This document shows, piece after piece, positions 52,332 to 61,532 of a DNA stretch of 64,000 bases; within the stretch, counting starts at the first letter, position 1, and each line of letters begins with the position of its first letter. The stretch covers positions 1-64,000 of the forward strand of contig NZ_KB893637.1 in assembly GCF_000374125.1 (NCBI RefSeq), given 5' to 3'. Origin of the DNA: Niabella aurantiaca DSM 17617 (GTDB lineage: Bacteria > Bacteroidota > Bacteroidia > Chitinophagales > Chitinophagaceae). The translations under genes and the position numbers were made by a program. Below the pieces are notes generated by a model. The model was not told the origin of the DNA. It saw only the letters and a program-made list of their open reading frames with translations, and searched no databases.

Positions 52332-53402
52332 TCAGATCCGTTTCAGGATCTCTTCGCCGATGGCATCGGTGCCCAGTATTTTTTCTTTTGGTGTGGCTGC
52401 ATCGGCAATGTCGCCTGTGCGGAAGCCGGCTTTCAGTACCTGGTCTACTGCCTGGATCACGTCCTCACTTTCCTGTTTCATGCCAAAAGAAATATCCAGC
52501 AGCAGGGCTGCCGACAAAACAGAGGCCATTGGGTTGGCAACGCCTTTGCCGGTGATATCGTGGGCCGATCCGTGTATGGGCTCATAAACGCCGGTGCCGT
52601 CTCCAACAGAAGCGGAGGCCAGCATACCCATGGACCCGGCGATCTGGGAAGCTTCATCCGTGAGGATATCGCCAAACAGGTTGGCTGTAACCACTACGTC
52701 GAAACGCTTGGGATCTTTGATCAGCAGCATGGCAGTGGCATCTACGAACTGGTGTTCTACTTCCACTTCCGGATATTCTTTCGCAACCTGCTGTACTACT
52801 TCGCGCCAGAGGCGGCTGGTTTCAATTACGTTGGCTTTATCAACCGAGCACAATTTTTTTCCGCGGGTCATGGCGGCTTCAAATGCTTTCCGCGCAATGC
52901 GCTCTACCTCAAAGCGGCTGTACTGGGCAACGTCGAAGGCGGTATCGCCATTATCTTTACGGCCTTTTTCCCCAAAGTAAATGTCTCCCGTCAGCTCCCG
53001 GAAAAACAGGATGTCGGCACCTTTTAAGATCTCGGGTTTGATGCTGGAAGCACTCAGGAGCTCATCAAAGAGTTTGATGGGCCGCAGGTTGGCGTATAAT
53101 CCCAGCTCTTTCCGCATTTTTAACAGTCCCTGTTCCGGCCGGACCTTTGCAGAAGGATCATTGTCGTACTTGGGATGGCCTACCGCTCCAAACAGCACGG
53201 CATCGGATTTCCTCATTTTTTCCAGGCTTTCATCCGGCAGCGGAACACCGGTTGCTTCGATGGCCGCATGACCGATCAGGGCCTCGTCATAAGAAAATTC
53301 ATGTCCGTATTTTTCGGCGATCCTGTCCAGTACTTTCTTACCTACGGTAGTCACTTCCTGCCCGATCCCATCCCCGGGAACAATAAGAATATTTTTTTTC
53401 AT
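52332..53402 (-). CDS. leuB: 3-isopropylmalate dehydrogenase
   Basis: 356 residues, normal length. NAD-dependent oxidation of 3-isopropylmalate, the third step of leucine synthesis. Seen: ILIVPGDGIGQEVT, LFGAVGHPKYD, LRPIKLF (substrate Arg), VDKANVIETSRLWREVV, the metal-binding NLFGDILTDEASQIAGSMG and GVYEPIHGSAHDITGKGVANP. It is the last gene of the leftward leucine cluster and 262 bp after the gene of unknown function at 53665. Confidence 0.95.
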   Translation of the reverse strand: MKKNILIVPGDGIGQEVTTVGKKVLDRIAEKYGHEFSYDEALIGHAAIEATGVPLPDESLEKMRKSDAVLFGAVGHPKYDNDPSAKVRPEQGLLKMRKELGLYANLRPIKLFDELLSASSIKPEILKGADILFFRELTGDIYFGEKGRKDNGDTAFDVAQYSRFEVERIARKAFEAAMTRGKKLCSVDKANVIETSRLWREVVQQVAKEYPEVEVEHQFVDATAMLLIKDPKRFDVVVTANLFGDILTDEASQIAGSMGMLASASVGDGTGVYEPIHGSAHDITGKGVANPMASVLSAALLLDISFGMKQESEDVIQAVDQVLKAGFRTGDIADAATPKEKILGTDAIGEEILKRI

Positions 53403-53664
53403 CTGTTTTTTTATTTGATTTTAGCCATAAGGCCCGTTTTGTTAGAAGTTTTTTAAAAAACCGCCTGGGCAGGCCTCTAAGATACTGGATGCCCGGTTAT
53501 TTTCTGAAAAATTGAAGCTGATTTTTGTCAGGAAGGTGATTTTGGTTGCATTCTAGCCCTTAATGCGCCGCACTTCCCTGATTGCTTTTACTACCGGGTG
53601 TTTTTCGAAATGCGCGGGTGCTGTAAATCTTAAACAGTTTTCTGCAGGCCCGGTGAATGGATCA

Positions 53665-54900
53665 TTAATAGACCCTCTTTTTTGAACTTCCCTTAATGCC
53701 AATGCCAACCGTGATCCTGTGTACCGCACCTGAATAGTCCACAAAATTATTTTTCAGCGGGGTGGCTATGTAACCATAGCTGAAGCGCAGGAAGGTTGTC
53801 TGCATCATTCCGGGGGAATTAGTGAAATAGGAGGCCGCGGCTGCAGTTTTCAGCTTCAGGTCTGCAAACACCCCGAGAACCCCGCTGATGGTGGTTTTGA
53901 TGCCTGTTCCTTTATACTCCGGATGCGTATTGACGTTGTAGTTTCCATCAAGACCAAATATGCCAATGCCTGCATATGGCGCTATGGCGGCGACCCGGTT
54001 GCTGACCAGATACCTGCCCGCTGCCAGGTGAACATCCCCGGATGTGGCTTTTGATCCTCCGGGCCAGATGGCGCTGCCTACGGGCATATCTTTTTTGCTC
54101 TTGTTAAAACCACAGATAAGGTCCAGCTGATAGATCCACTTCCGGTCGAAGAAATCGATGGAGAGACCGGCCAATGTAGGATGCGTGTAATAATCCCGCA
54201 GGTTGCCGGTAAAAAGGAATTTGCCGGAATGAAGCGAAATGGCATAACCGTTATCTGCCGGCGCATACCGGACCCGGATATACTGCCGGGTAAATGTGTT
54301 ATAGCTGCCGGAAGGGTATCGGTTGAGCAAGGCATCGGCACCGTCGTTTAATGATTGCTGTTCGTTGTTTGCAGGACCGTAGGCGGTACTGACAAGATAC
54401 TGCAGGAAGAGGGCGAGAAAATCTTTCTCCTCGTTCGTATGGCTGGTGCGGCGGATCCCGGCAACCAGGCTGTCGGTGTCCTGACGGGTCTGTTCTGCCA
54501 GCCGGATGGCCAGGTAATCTGCTTTGGGTGGTATGGGAGTGGTTTTTCGGGAATCAGCGGTTACAGCTATTTCGCCCGGCAGGGCGCCGTTGCCGGGAAC
54601 AGCTTCTTTTACAAAAGACAGGACGTCTTCATATTCATGTGTCCAGTAGGAAAGGAGCAACAGCTCCTGCGGATACAGTGTGAGGTAATGCTCATCCTGC
54701 ATTCCGGTCAGGTAATCCTTGACCACCTTGACATGGCGCAGGTCCTTTTCAATGAACTTGTCGAGCAATACGGTTCTTGCTTTGGCAATGGCCTCTGATC
54801 TTGTACCATTATACAGTTCGTTGATCAGGACGCTGTCTTTCTGGGCCCGGCAAGAAAAACTGTAAAGCATGGAGGCAATGGCGAGTATCGCGTATTTCAT
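53665..54900 (-). CDS. Secreted protein of unknown function within the leucine cluster
   Basis: 411 residues from ATG 54900, which gives a signal peptide (MKYAILAIASMLYSFSCRA). Residues 20-200 are helical and charged (VVKDYLTGMQDEHYLTLYPQ, LAIRLAEQTRQDTD), and 210-411 contain alternating strands (YAISLHSGKFLFTGNL, ITVGIGIKGSSKKRVY), suggesting a small barrel. No known family. It lies between leuB and the leuA-like gene, same strand, with 244 and 262 bp gaps. Its presence among cytoplasmic leucine enzymes is probably fortuitous. Confidence 0.7.
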   Translation of the reverse strand: MKYAILAIASMLYSFSCRAQKDSVLINELYNGTRSEAIAKARTVLLDKFIEKDLRHVKVVKDYLTGMQDEHYLTLYPQELLLLSYWTHEYEDVLSFVKEAVPGNGALPGEIAVTADSRKTTPIPPKADYLAIRLAEQTRQDTDSLVAGIRRTSHTNEEKDFLALFLQYLVSTAYGPANNEQQSLNDGADALLNRYPSGSYNTFTRQYIRVRYAPADNGYAISLHSGKFLFTGNLRDYYTHPTLAGLSIDFFDRKWIYQLDLICGFNKSKKDMPVGSAIWPGGSKATSGDVHLAAGRYLVSNRVAAIAPYAGIGIFGLDGNYNVNTHPEYKGTGIKTTISGVLGVFADLKLKTAAAASYFTNSPGMMQTTFLRFSYGYIATPLKNNFVDYSGAVHRITVGIGIKGSSKKRVY

Positions 54901-55144
54901 CAGTATCGTTTTGTAAAAGATGTATTTCTTATGAAAATACATAAATGTTCCGAAGATCAGGGCCGGTTGGCGGGTTAGGCGGATGAATGTTTCTGAATTC
55001 CGCCCTCTGAAAATAAAACGGCGTTACGGACTATTGGGTTGCGCATCCCGGAAGGGCCCGGGTATTTTACAACGCGTGTTGTGCAAACAAGTACGGCCGC
55101 TTCTAAGGGCTTCGTGCATCAAAGACAACCTGCTGAAGCCCGGT

Positions 55145-56659
55145 TTATATGAGGTTGAGCATTTTCTGTGTTGCCTTGATCGCAGCAACGGTCTGATCGC
55201 TGTCCAGTCCCGAGGTAATGAACTCCCGCCCGTTGTGGTTCCAGGTGATGATGGTTTCGCAGAGGGCGTCGGATTTTCCTCCCGGGGGGATCCGGACAAT
55301 ATAGTCGGTCAGTTTTGCCAGTGGCAGCTTTTTTTGCACATAAATCTTCCGGAGGGCATTCATAAATGCATCATATTGCCCGTCGCCCTGTGCGTTTTCT
55401 TCAAAGACCCCGTCCTCAAATTTAATGCGGACCGTGGTGGACGGGCGCATATTCTTGGAGTGGGTCAGCACATAGTTCTCCACATATACTTTTTCGGTAG
55501 CGGGGTTGCTGTCGAGTACATCCGAGATGATAAAAGGGAGATCATCCTGGGTAACAGTTTCTTTTTTATCGCCGAGCTCAATGATCCGTTGGGTCACTTT
55601 TTTCAGGTCCTCGTCCGACAACTGTATGCCCAGCTGCTGCAGGTTGTTTTCGATGTTGGCCTTGCCGGAAGTTTTGCCTAGGGCGTATTTCCGTTTCCGT
55701 CCAAAGCGTTCGGGCATCAGGTCATTGTAATAGAGATTCTTTTTCTTATCGCCGTCTGCATGAATGCCGGCGGTTTGAGTAAATACGTTTTCGCCCACTA
55801 CCGGTTTGTTGGGAGATACGCGGAAGCCGGAAAAGGCCTCAACCAGTTTGCTGATCTTGTAAAGCGCTTTTTCATTAACGGATGTCTTTACGTCTTTCTG
55901 AAAATCGTTCAGTACTGCCACAATACTGGACAACGGTGTATTTCCGGCCCGTTCACCCATACCGTTGATGGTGAGGTGCAGCCCGTTGGCGCCGGCTTTT
56001 ACGGCCTCCAGTGCATTGGCCACGCCCAGGTCATAATCGTTGTGTCCATGAAAATCAAAGTGCAGCTGCGGATAGCGCTCCCTGATCTCTGCGATATAGG
56101 TATAGGTTTCGGACGGGATCAGGATGCCCAGCGTATCGGGCAGCAGCACCCTTTTGATGGGTTGCTTCGCAATAAAATCGAGGTACCGGAATACGTATTC
56201 CTTGGAATTGCGCATCCCGTTGCTCCAGTCTTCCAGGTACACATTGCAGTCGATACCTTTTTTCTGCGCCTTTTTTATTACTGCGGCGATATCCTTAAAA
56301 TGTTCGTCGGGGGTTTTTTTGAGCTGGTGGGTGAGGTGATTCATTGAGCCCTTGGTCAGGATATTCATCACTTTTGCTCCTGCTTTTTCCACCCAGCTGA
56401 TGGACGTATCGCCATCCACAAAGGTCAGCACTTCTATTTTATGCAGGTGTCCGTTTTCCTTTGCCCAGTCGGTGATGCGTTTTACGGCCAGGAACTCGCC
56501 TTCAGAAACGCGCGCGGACGCAATTTCAATGCGGTCTACTTTTACTTCTGTTAAAAGCAGCTGGGCAATGGTTAATTTTTCCGTTGCTGAAAAGGATACG
56601 CCGCTGGTCTGCTCACCATCCCGCAGGGTGGTATCCATTATTTCGATTTGTCTACGCAT
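55145..56659 (-). CDS. 2-isopropylmalate/citramalate synthase-family enzyme with C-terminal regulatory domain
   Basis: 504 residues. The TIM-barrel catalytic part begins MRRQIEIMDTTLRDGEQTSG; the metal and catalytic segments FDFHGHNDYDLGVANALEAVKAGANGLHLTINGMGERAGNTPLS-like pieces, and GIHADGDKK, are conserved. Residues about 370-504 are the allosteric LeuA dimer domain. In Bacteroidota this longer type, found between leuD and leuB, may make 2-isopropylmalate or citramalate, so I leave the symbol open. It follows the SDR gene by 13 bp. Confidence 0.87.
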   Translation of the reverse strand: MRRQIEIMDTTLRDGEQTSGVSFSATEKLTIAQLLLTEVKVDRIEIASARVSEGEFLAVKRITDWAKENGHLHKIEVLTFVDGDTSISWVEKAGAKVMNILTKGSMNHLTHQLKKTPDEHFKDIAAVIKKAQKKGIDCNVYLEDWSNGMRNSKEYVFRYLDFIAKQPIKRVLLPDTLGILIPSETYTYIAEIRERYPQLHFDFHGHNDYDLGVANALEAVKAGANGLHLTINGMGERAGNTPLSSIVAVLNDFQKDVKTSVNEKALYKISKLVEAFSGFRVSPNKPVVGENVFTQTAGIHADGDKKKNLYYNDLMPERFGRKRKYALGKTSGKANIENNLQQLGIQLSDEDLKKVTQRIIELGDKKETVTQDDLPFIISDVLDSNPATEKVYVENYVLTHSKNMRPSTTVRIKFEDGVFEENAQGDGQYDAFMNALRKIYVQKKLPLAKLTDYIVRIPPGGKSDALCETIITWNHNGREFITSGLDSDQTVAAIKATQKMLNLI

Positions 56660-56672
56660 AATTTAAATAAAC

Positions 56673-57371
56673 TTACCATTCAATCAGTTCATTTGATAAT
56701 TGAGAAATACCTAATTCTTCTTTGAACGTTGCTTCTTCATATTGCCTTATTATTTCAGCGGCAACCAGGGATGGCTCCAGATCTGCATCAACCTGTGCAA
56801 TTCCGGTTTTCATTTTCCCGGGATTAAGACTAATAAACTGTATTCTGTTTTCAAATTCATTTCGTAAGCAATTTGTTAGCATGTTTTGCGATGCCTTGGC
56901 TATCCTGTAGGCATAACTAACCTCCAAATGCCGAAACGTTTTTCTGGATTGTTCTTTGATAGAGCCCAACCTGCTATTAATATTTATAACAATAGGTTTT
57001 TGTGCAGCTAACAAATTTTTTAAAACGGCCTGAACAACTCTCAGAGCGCCTAAACAATGAATATTAAATAAGTCCGAAAGTTCTTTTGTGTGGATATGCT
57101 CTAAGTGATTTGCAACTCCTCCGGTTCCGGCATTATTAATGATTAGATCAATGGGATGCGATTGAATTGCATCTTTCATGATTCTGATTGATTGTTCTTC
57201 TGTAAGATCTGCTTGTATGATCTTGTAATTGTTTAGTTTAGATCCTGTAAAATTAAAAGTAGACTCGTTCGGTCTTGTAACTCCAAAAACATAATAATCC
57301 CGTTCTGTAAATTGATGAAACAATTCATTGCCAAGCCCCTTGCTAACCCCAGTAATCAGAACCGATACCAT
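56673..57371 (-). CDS. SDR-family oxidoreductase inserted in the leucine operon
   Basis: 232 residues. NAD(P) motif VLITGVSKGLGNELF, then INNAGTGG (motif II), the catalytic Ser in INSRLGS and Tyr-x3-Lys in SYAYRIAKAS. It is a short-chain dehydrogenase/reductase of unknown substrate. The gene is visibly A+T-richer than leuD and leuA on both sides, with many AAT, ATT and AAA codons. Gaps of 21 and 13 bp make it a member of the operon. Probably a later arrival. Confidence 0.88.
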   Translation of the reverse strand: MVSVLITGVSKGLGNELFHQFTERDYYVFGVTRPNESTFNFTGSKLNNYKIIQADLTEEQSIRIMKDAIQSHPIDLIINNAGTGGVANHLEHIHTKELSDLFNIHCLGALRVVQAVLKNLLAAQKPIVININSRLGSIKEQSRKTFRHLEVSYAYRIAKASQNMLTNCLRNEFENRIQFISLNPGKMKTGIAQVDADLEPSLVAAEIIRQYEEATFKEELGISQLSNELIEW

Positions 57372-57392
57372 AAGGCGAAATCTTAAAAGAGC

Positions 57393-57989
57393 CTAATACA
57401 AACTTTTATCTGCAAATGTGTTGATCTCCTGCTTCAGGGATTGTAAATAATCGATGTCGTCGAAGCCGTTCATCATGTTGTGCTTTTTGTAACCATTGAT
57501 GTCGAAGCTTTCTTTGTCACCGGTTGCCAGGATGGTAATGGTCTGTTCGGGAAGGTTTACTTCGATCCCGGCTTTGGGATCTGCTTCGATCGCTTTGAAT
57601 ATTTTATCGAGAAATTCCTCGCTTACGGTTACCGGCAATAAACCGATGTTGAGCGAATTGCCTTTGAAGATATCTGCAAAAAAGCTGGATACCACACAGC
57701 GGAACCCGTAGTCATAAATGGCCCAGGCCGCGTGCTCGCGGCTGCTGCCGCTTCCGAAATTTTTACCGCCTACCAGGATCTTCCCGGAGTAGATGGGGTT
57801 GTTTAAAACAAAATCCTGTTTGGGCGTGTCGTCATTATTGTAGCGCCAGTCGCGGAACAGGTTGTCTCCAAAGCCCTTGCGCTCTGTTGCTTTCAGGAAG
57901 CGCGCGGGAATGATCTGATCGGTATCCACGTTCTCGATGGGTAAAGGAACCGCTGTGGATGTTAATACTGTGAATTTATCGTATGCCAT
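57393..57989 (-). CDS. leuD: 3-isopropylmalate dehydratase small subunit
   Basis: 198 residues. Starts [20 protein letters not shown]; the substrate loop [20 protein letters not shown] and the [12 protein letters not shown] segment are LeuD signatures. With LeuC it isomerises 2- to 3-isopropylmalate. leuC ends 207 bp upstream; a 13-bp palindrome separates the two. Confidence 0.95.
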   Translation of the reverse strand: MAYDKFTVLTSTAVPLPIENVDTDQIIPARFLKATERKGFGDNLFRDWRYNNDDTPKQDFVLNNPIYSGKILVGGKNFGSGSSREHAAWAIYDYGFRCVVSSFFADIFKGNSLNIGLLPVTVSEEFLDKIFKAIEADPKAGIEVNLPEQTITILATGDKESFDINGYKKHNMMNGFDDIDYLQSLKQEINTFADKSLY

Positions 57990-58085
57990 TTTTTTTGTTT
58001 AAAGATTGAAGTTTAAGTTTCAGGCTCCTGTTTTGAGGTATGGTTGTTATCTGATGTCGGGCAAATTCCCGGATTTGTGTTGTAG

Positions 58086-58118
58086 AGACCTGTGAGGTCT
58101 TCAAAACCTCACAGGTCT
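58086..58118. repeat. 13-bp perfect palindrome between leuC and leuD
   Basis: AGACCTGTGAGGT (58086-58098) and its inverse (58106-58118) flank a 7-base loop. On the plus strand TTTT follows, on the minus strand (direction of the leucine genes) no T-run. From memory this ACCTCACAGGTC-type hairpin is common in Bacteroidota intergenic DNA. It may be a processing or attenuation hairpin between the two subunit genes. Confidence 0.75.
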
Positions 58119-58196
58119 TTTTGCTGATACAAGCACTGCAGTACAAGTGTGCGACGCAACGCGGATGCCATGGATACTGCTGTCCGGGGCAAAAAA

Positions 58197-59612
58197 TTAT
58201 GCCGGTACTTCTTCCATCAGCTCCCGGGGATCGGTTACCACACCCGTTACGGCTACCGCAGCAGCTACATACGGACTTGCCAGCAAAGTGCGGGCGCCGG
58301 GTCCCTGACGGCCTTCGAAGTTGCGGTTGCTGGTGCTGACGGCATATTTGCCGGCTGGGATTTTATCTTCATTCATCGCCAGGCAGGCAGAGCAACCGGG
58401 TTGCCGCAGTTCAAAACCAGCTTCATTTAAAATATCCAGGATGCCTTCTGCTTTGATCTGGTCTTCGACGATATGGGAGCCGGGAACCAGCCAGGCAGTG
58501 ATATTGTCGGCTTTCTTTTTGCCCTTTACAATAGAAGCAAAGGCGCGAAAGTCTTCGATACGGCCATTGGTACAGCTTCCTAAGAATACATAATCGATCT
58601 TTTTGCCCAGCAGGGCTTCACCTTCTGCAAAATCCATATAGGCCAGGGATTTCTTATAAGAGGCTTCGCCATCTTTAACTTCGGAGGCTTTGGGGATCTG
58701 GCGAGTAATGCCCGTGCCCAAACCGGGGTTGGTACCGTAAGTGATCTGGGGCTCGATGTCGGCTGCATCAAAATGCAATTCTTTATCAAACACCGCGCCG
58801 TCATCGGTCTTCAGCGTTTTCCAGTAGGCCAGGGCAGTATCCCAGTCGGTCCCTTTGGGCGCTTTGTCCTTCCCGTATATATAGTCAAACGTGGTTTGGT
58901 CCGGAGCGATCATACCACCGCGCGCGCCCATTTCAATACTCATATTACAAACGGTCATCCGGCCTTCCATACTCATGTTCTCAAAAACATCACCGGCATA
59001 TTCCGCAAAGTAACCGGTGGCGCCGCTGGCAGTGATCTGCGAGATCATATACAGGGCTACATCTTTTGGCAGCACGCCTTTGCCCAGCTTCCCATTAATG
59101 GTGATGCGCATTTTTTTGGGTTTGGGCTGCATAATGCACTGGGAGGATAATACCATTTCCACTTCAGAGGTTCCGATTCCGAATGCAATACAGCCAAAGG
59201 CTCCATGGGTGGAAGTATGCGAATCGCCGCAAACGATGGTCATGCCCGGCTGGGTAATGCCGTTTTCCGGTCCTACAACGTGCACGATCCCGTTCTTGGG
59301 ACTTCCCAGTGCCCAAAGGGAGATGCCCCATTTAGTGGCATTGCTGGAGAGCGCCGCCAGCTGGTTGGCTGATAAGGGATCTTTAACGGGCTGATCCTGG
59401 TTCATGGTGGGGGTATTGTGATCTGCCGTGGCGAATGTACGCTGGGGATAGATCACGGGAATCCCTCTTTGTTCCAGACCGAGGAAGGCAACCGGGCTGG
59501 TTACCTCATGAATAAAATGCCGATCGATAAACAATACATCCGGGCCATCTTCAATATGGCGTACCACGTGGGCGTCCCACACCTTATCAAACAAAGTAGT
59601 CGCGTTGCTCAT
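58197..59612 (-). CDS. leuC: 3-isopropylmalate dehydratase large subunit
   Basis: 471 residues. Aconitase-type iron-sulfur enzyme. Cluster ligands are in [14 protein letters not shown] and [26 protein letters not shown] and [24 protein letters not shown] are other signatures. It is the first gene of the leftward leucine cluster. About 390 bp of upstream non-coding sequence precedes it, in which I see no leader peptide rich in leucine codons. Confidence 0.96.
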   Translation of the reverse strand: MSNATTLFDKVWDAHVVRHIEDGPDVLFIDRHFIHEVTSPVAFLGLEQRGIPVIYPQRTFATADHNTPTMNQDQPVKDPLSANQLAALSSNATKWGISLWALGSPKNGIVHVVGPENGITQPGMTIVCGDSHTSTHGAFGCIAFGIGTSEVEMVLSSQCIMQPKPKKMRITINGKLGKGVLPKDVALYMISQITASGATGYFAEYAGDVFENMSMEGRMTVCNMSIEMGARGGMIAPDQTTFDYIYGKDKAPKGTDWDTALAYWKTLKTDDGAVFDKELHFDAADIEPQITYGTNPGLGTGITRQIPKASEVKDGEASYKKSLAYMDFAEGEALLGKKIDYVFLGSCTNGRIEDFRAFASIVKGKKKADNITAWLVPGSHIVEDQIKAEGILDILNEAGFELRQPGCSACLAMNEDKIPAGKYAVSTSNRNFEGRQGPGARTLLASPYVAAAVAVTGVVTDPRELMEEVPA

Positions 59613-60003
59613 TATAAAACTTGAATGGTTATTAAAATATGTCTCATTGAGTGCCTGTAAAATTAGACAAATTTTTAATGGAATGGCGCGTGCAACGGGG
59701 CTATTTAAGAACCGGCATTCCCTTGTTTGAATTTTTGGAAAATGTAAAACGGTGCACGGGTTTTAGTGCAGGATGCTGCGTTCCGGCCGCCTTTTAATGA
59801 ATTGTAAATTATTGCACATTATTCTAAATCAATCATTTGTGTAATATTTTATCGATCGCCGTGTTTTTTCGGATGGAAGAATGCGGTTGCTGCCTGCGAT
59901 GTTTGGGGGGCGTATTCCGGAAAAAAATAATCAGCTCCACGGGCGCGAAGGGCGGGTTTGAGGAGCGAAAAGAATTGTATTCAGAACAATTGAAGCCGGG
60001 CCC
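59613..60003. other. Region upstream of leuC
   Basis: About 390 bp between leuC and the GNAT gene's stop. The first 150 bp are A+T-rich and probably contain the leuC promoter; no perfect TAnnTTTG element and no gene or terminator were recognised. Confidence 0.4.
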
Positions 60004-60507
60004 TTATAAGGATTTTCGCATCTGGTAATCGTTCATGAAGAATCCTCCGCCGATGTCAATATCCTCTGTTTTTATAACCTCATATCCCTGGCGTTTGTAG
60101 AAATCAACGGCTTTATTCTGCCGGTTTACGTTCAAAAGAAGGTACTGGGCGCCCCGATTTTTTGCGATCGCCTCCATGTGCTGTAACTGGAATTTGCCCA
60201 ACCCTTTTCCGTGCATTTTCTGCGACAGGTAAATTTTATGCAGCTTCCACGAGTCCTGCTCTTTCTGCTCAATTGCGGTATAGCCCATATCGGCTCCGGC
60301 ATGATTGAGGATATAATATTCCACACCCCGCTGCATTTCCATTTCCAGGACAGCAGGGGCATACATCAGCTGCAGCATATAGCCGGTTTGTTCCGGGGTC
60401 AGGATCTGCTCAAAGGCTTTTGGCCAGATGTCCAGCGCCAGCTGATGGATGATGGCGATTTCCTCTGTTGTGGCTTTTCTTATGGAGGTTTTTTCCGGCA
60501 GTATCAT
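60004..60507 (-). CDS. GNAT-family N-acetyltransferase
   Basis: 167 residues from ATG 60507 (MILPEKTSIRKATTEEIAII); the longer frame to 60579 passes the promoter and is rejected. The acetyl-CoA loop is SQKMHGKGLGKFQLQH (motif A with the GKGLG turn near residue 108), followed by LLNVNRQNKAVDFYKRQGYEVI, a typical motif B. Substrate unknown. A perfect TATCTTTG element ends four bases before ATG, so the mRNA should be leaderless. Confidence 0.9.
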   Translation of the reverse strand: MILPEKTSIRKATTEEIAIIHQLALDIWPKAFEQILTPEQTGYMLQLMYAPAVLEMEMQRGVEYYILNHAGADMGYTAIEQKEQDSWKLHKIYLSQKMHGKGLGKFQLQHMEAIAKNRGAQYLLLNVNRQNKAVDFYKRQGYEVIKTEDIDIGGGFFMNDYQMRKSL

Positions 60508-60511
60508 GGAG

Positions 60512-60519
60512 CAAAGATA
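60512..60519 (-). promoter_or_regulatory. GNAT gene -7 promoter element
   Basis: Minus-strand TATCTTTG, identical to the purK element and at the same distance (four bases, CTCC) from the start codon. Confidence 0.65.
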
Positions 60520-60676
60520 GGGTGGAAGGCGTATTGATGAATGCCTGCCGGGAAGCTTATGGGGCCCATTACAAATCAAAGGCGCTTTTTAAGCATGAAG
60601 GCGTGAAGGGGCATTGAGGCGCTGTTTTCTTGTTTGAAGTTCCTTAATGATTTGTTGCAAAGTAATGGTGCTCCCA

Positions 60677-61375
60677 TCAGAAGCGATAGCCTGCAGAAAG
60701 GGTAAGCACCCGGTTCCTGAATTCTTCCTTGGTCATTTTTTTGTTTTCGGCAGGGGCAATGTTTTTTAGCCCTGCCTGCCCGGTGAGTTTCAGGAATACC
60801 GACTTGGAAATGATCAGGCCCGCCAGCAGGTTGATGCCCAGATCGGTTCTCCTGCCATAATTGAATTTCTGATCATCGGGGTCTTGCCGGCTTATATCGG
60901 TATATTCTATGGTACCGGTATCCCAACCCCATGCGCTGCGGTAGGTCATTGTCCACCTGCCGCCCAGGCCATAGGCAAAGTAGGCCCCGGCTCCTAAAAA
61001 AAAGCGTTCGGTATTGCCCGGGATCCGGTACAGGATATTCAGGGGTATTTCACCATACCAGGGATTGACAACCAGTACGCCCTGGCCCTGATCATCTTCA
61101 TAGTCCTGGCGGAAGCCCTTGGTCGAGAACAGAAGGCCGGTCTGCAGGTGCAGGGATTTCCGGTGCAGCATGACGGGTACCGAGGTAAGCAGGCCCAGCT
61201 GATAGCCGGGGTTGAATGCGTTGTCAATAGAGGTTCCGTTCCTTGATTCTTTCCAGGAGACCCTGGATAAATTGAACCCTGCGGTTACGCTAACCCTTGT
61301 TTGCGCCTGTGTGGCCGGTACCGAAAGAAAAAGCGTGCAGCAGATCAGGATGCGGAGGGGTGTGTCCTTCTTCAT
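60677..61375 (-). CDS. PorT-family outer-membrane beta-barrel protein, copy 1
   Basis: 232 residues from ATG 61375 with the signal peptide MKKDTPLRILICCTLFLSVP. Strands VSVTAGFNLSRVSW, HLQTGLLFSTKGF, GEIPLNILYRIP and FFLGAGAYFAYGLGG match the small eight-strand PorT-like barrels of Bacteroidota, and the last strand ends with aromatic Phe (LSAGYRF). It is a homologue of the next gene upstream (61533), sharing the same strand order. Confidence 0.85.
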   Translation of the reverse strand: MKKDTPLRILICCTLFLSVPATQAQTRVSVTAGFNLSRVSWKESRNGTSIDNAFNPGYQLGLLTSVPVMLHRKSLHLQTGLLFSTKGFRQDYEDDQGQGVLVVNPWYGEIPLNILYRIPGNTERFFLGAGAYFAYGLGGRWTMTYRSAWGWDTGTIEYTDISRQDPDDQKFNYGRRTDLGINLLAGLIISKSVFLKLTGQAGLKNIAPAENKKMTKEEFRNRVLTLSAGYRF

Positions 61376-61469
61376 AAGCGGAACAGTTTTTATGAAATAG
61401 TTGCATTTTACCCTGTTAAGATAGGCCGTTTCAGGGGTTCCCCGTCCGTAGCGGATGAAAAGTTTGGTT

Positions 61470-61500
61470 AAAATTAAAAAACCGCCCCCGGAGGGGCGGC
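61470..61500 (-). terminator. Terminator after the second PorT-like gene
   Basis: On the minus strand CCGCCCC (from 61499 down) and GGGGCGG (ending at 61482) form a 7-bp G+C stem with a 4-base loop, followed by TTTTTTAATTTT. It lies 33 bp past the stop of the gene at 61533. Confidence 0.85.
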
Positions 61501-61532
61501 CCATGTTTCATAAGTTCGGAACTAATTGTTTT

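Noticed and set aside
52326-53027. A 233-codon rightward open frame within leuB
   Set aside because: Antisense to a complete, conserved LeuB.
59837-60028. Small rightward frame upstream of leuC
   Set aside because: Random-looking composition and it runs into the opposite-strand GNAT gene.
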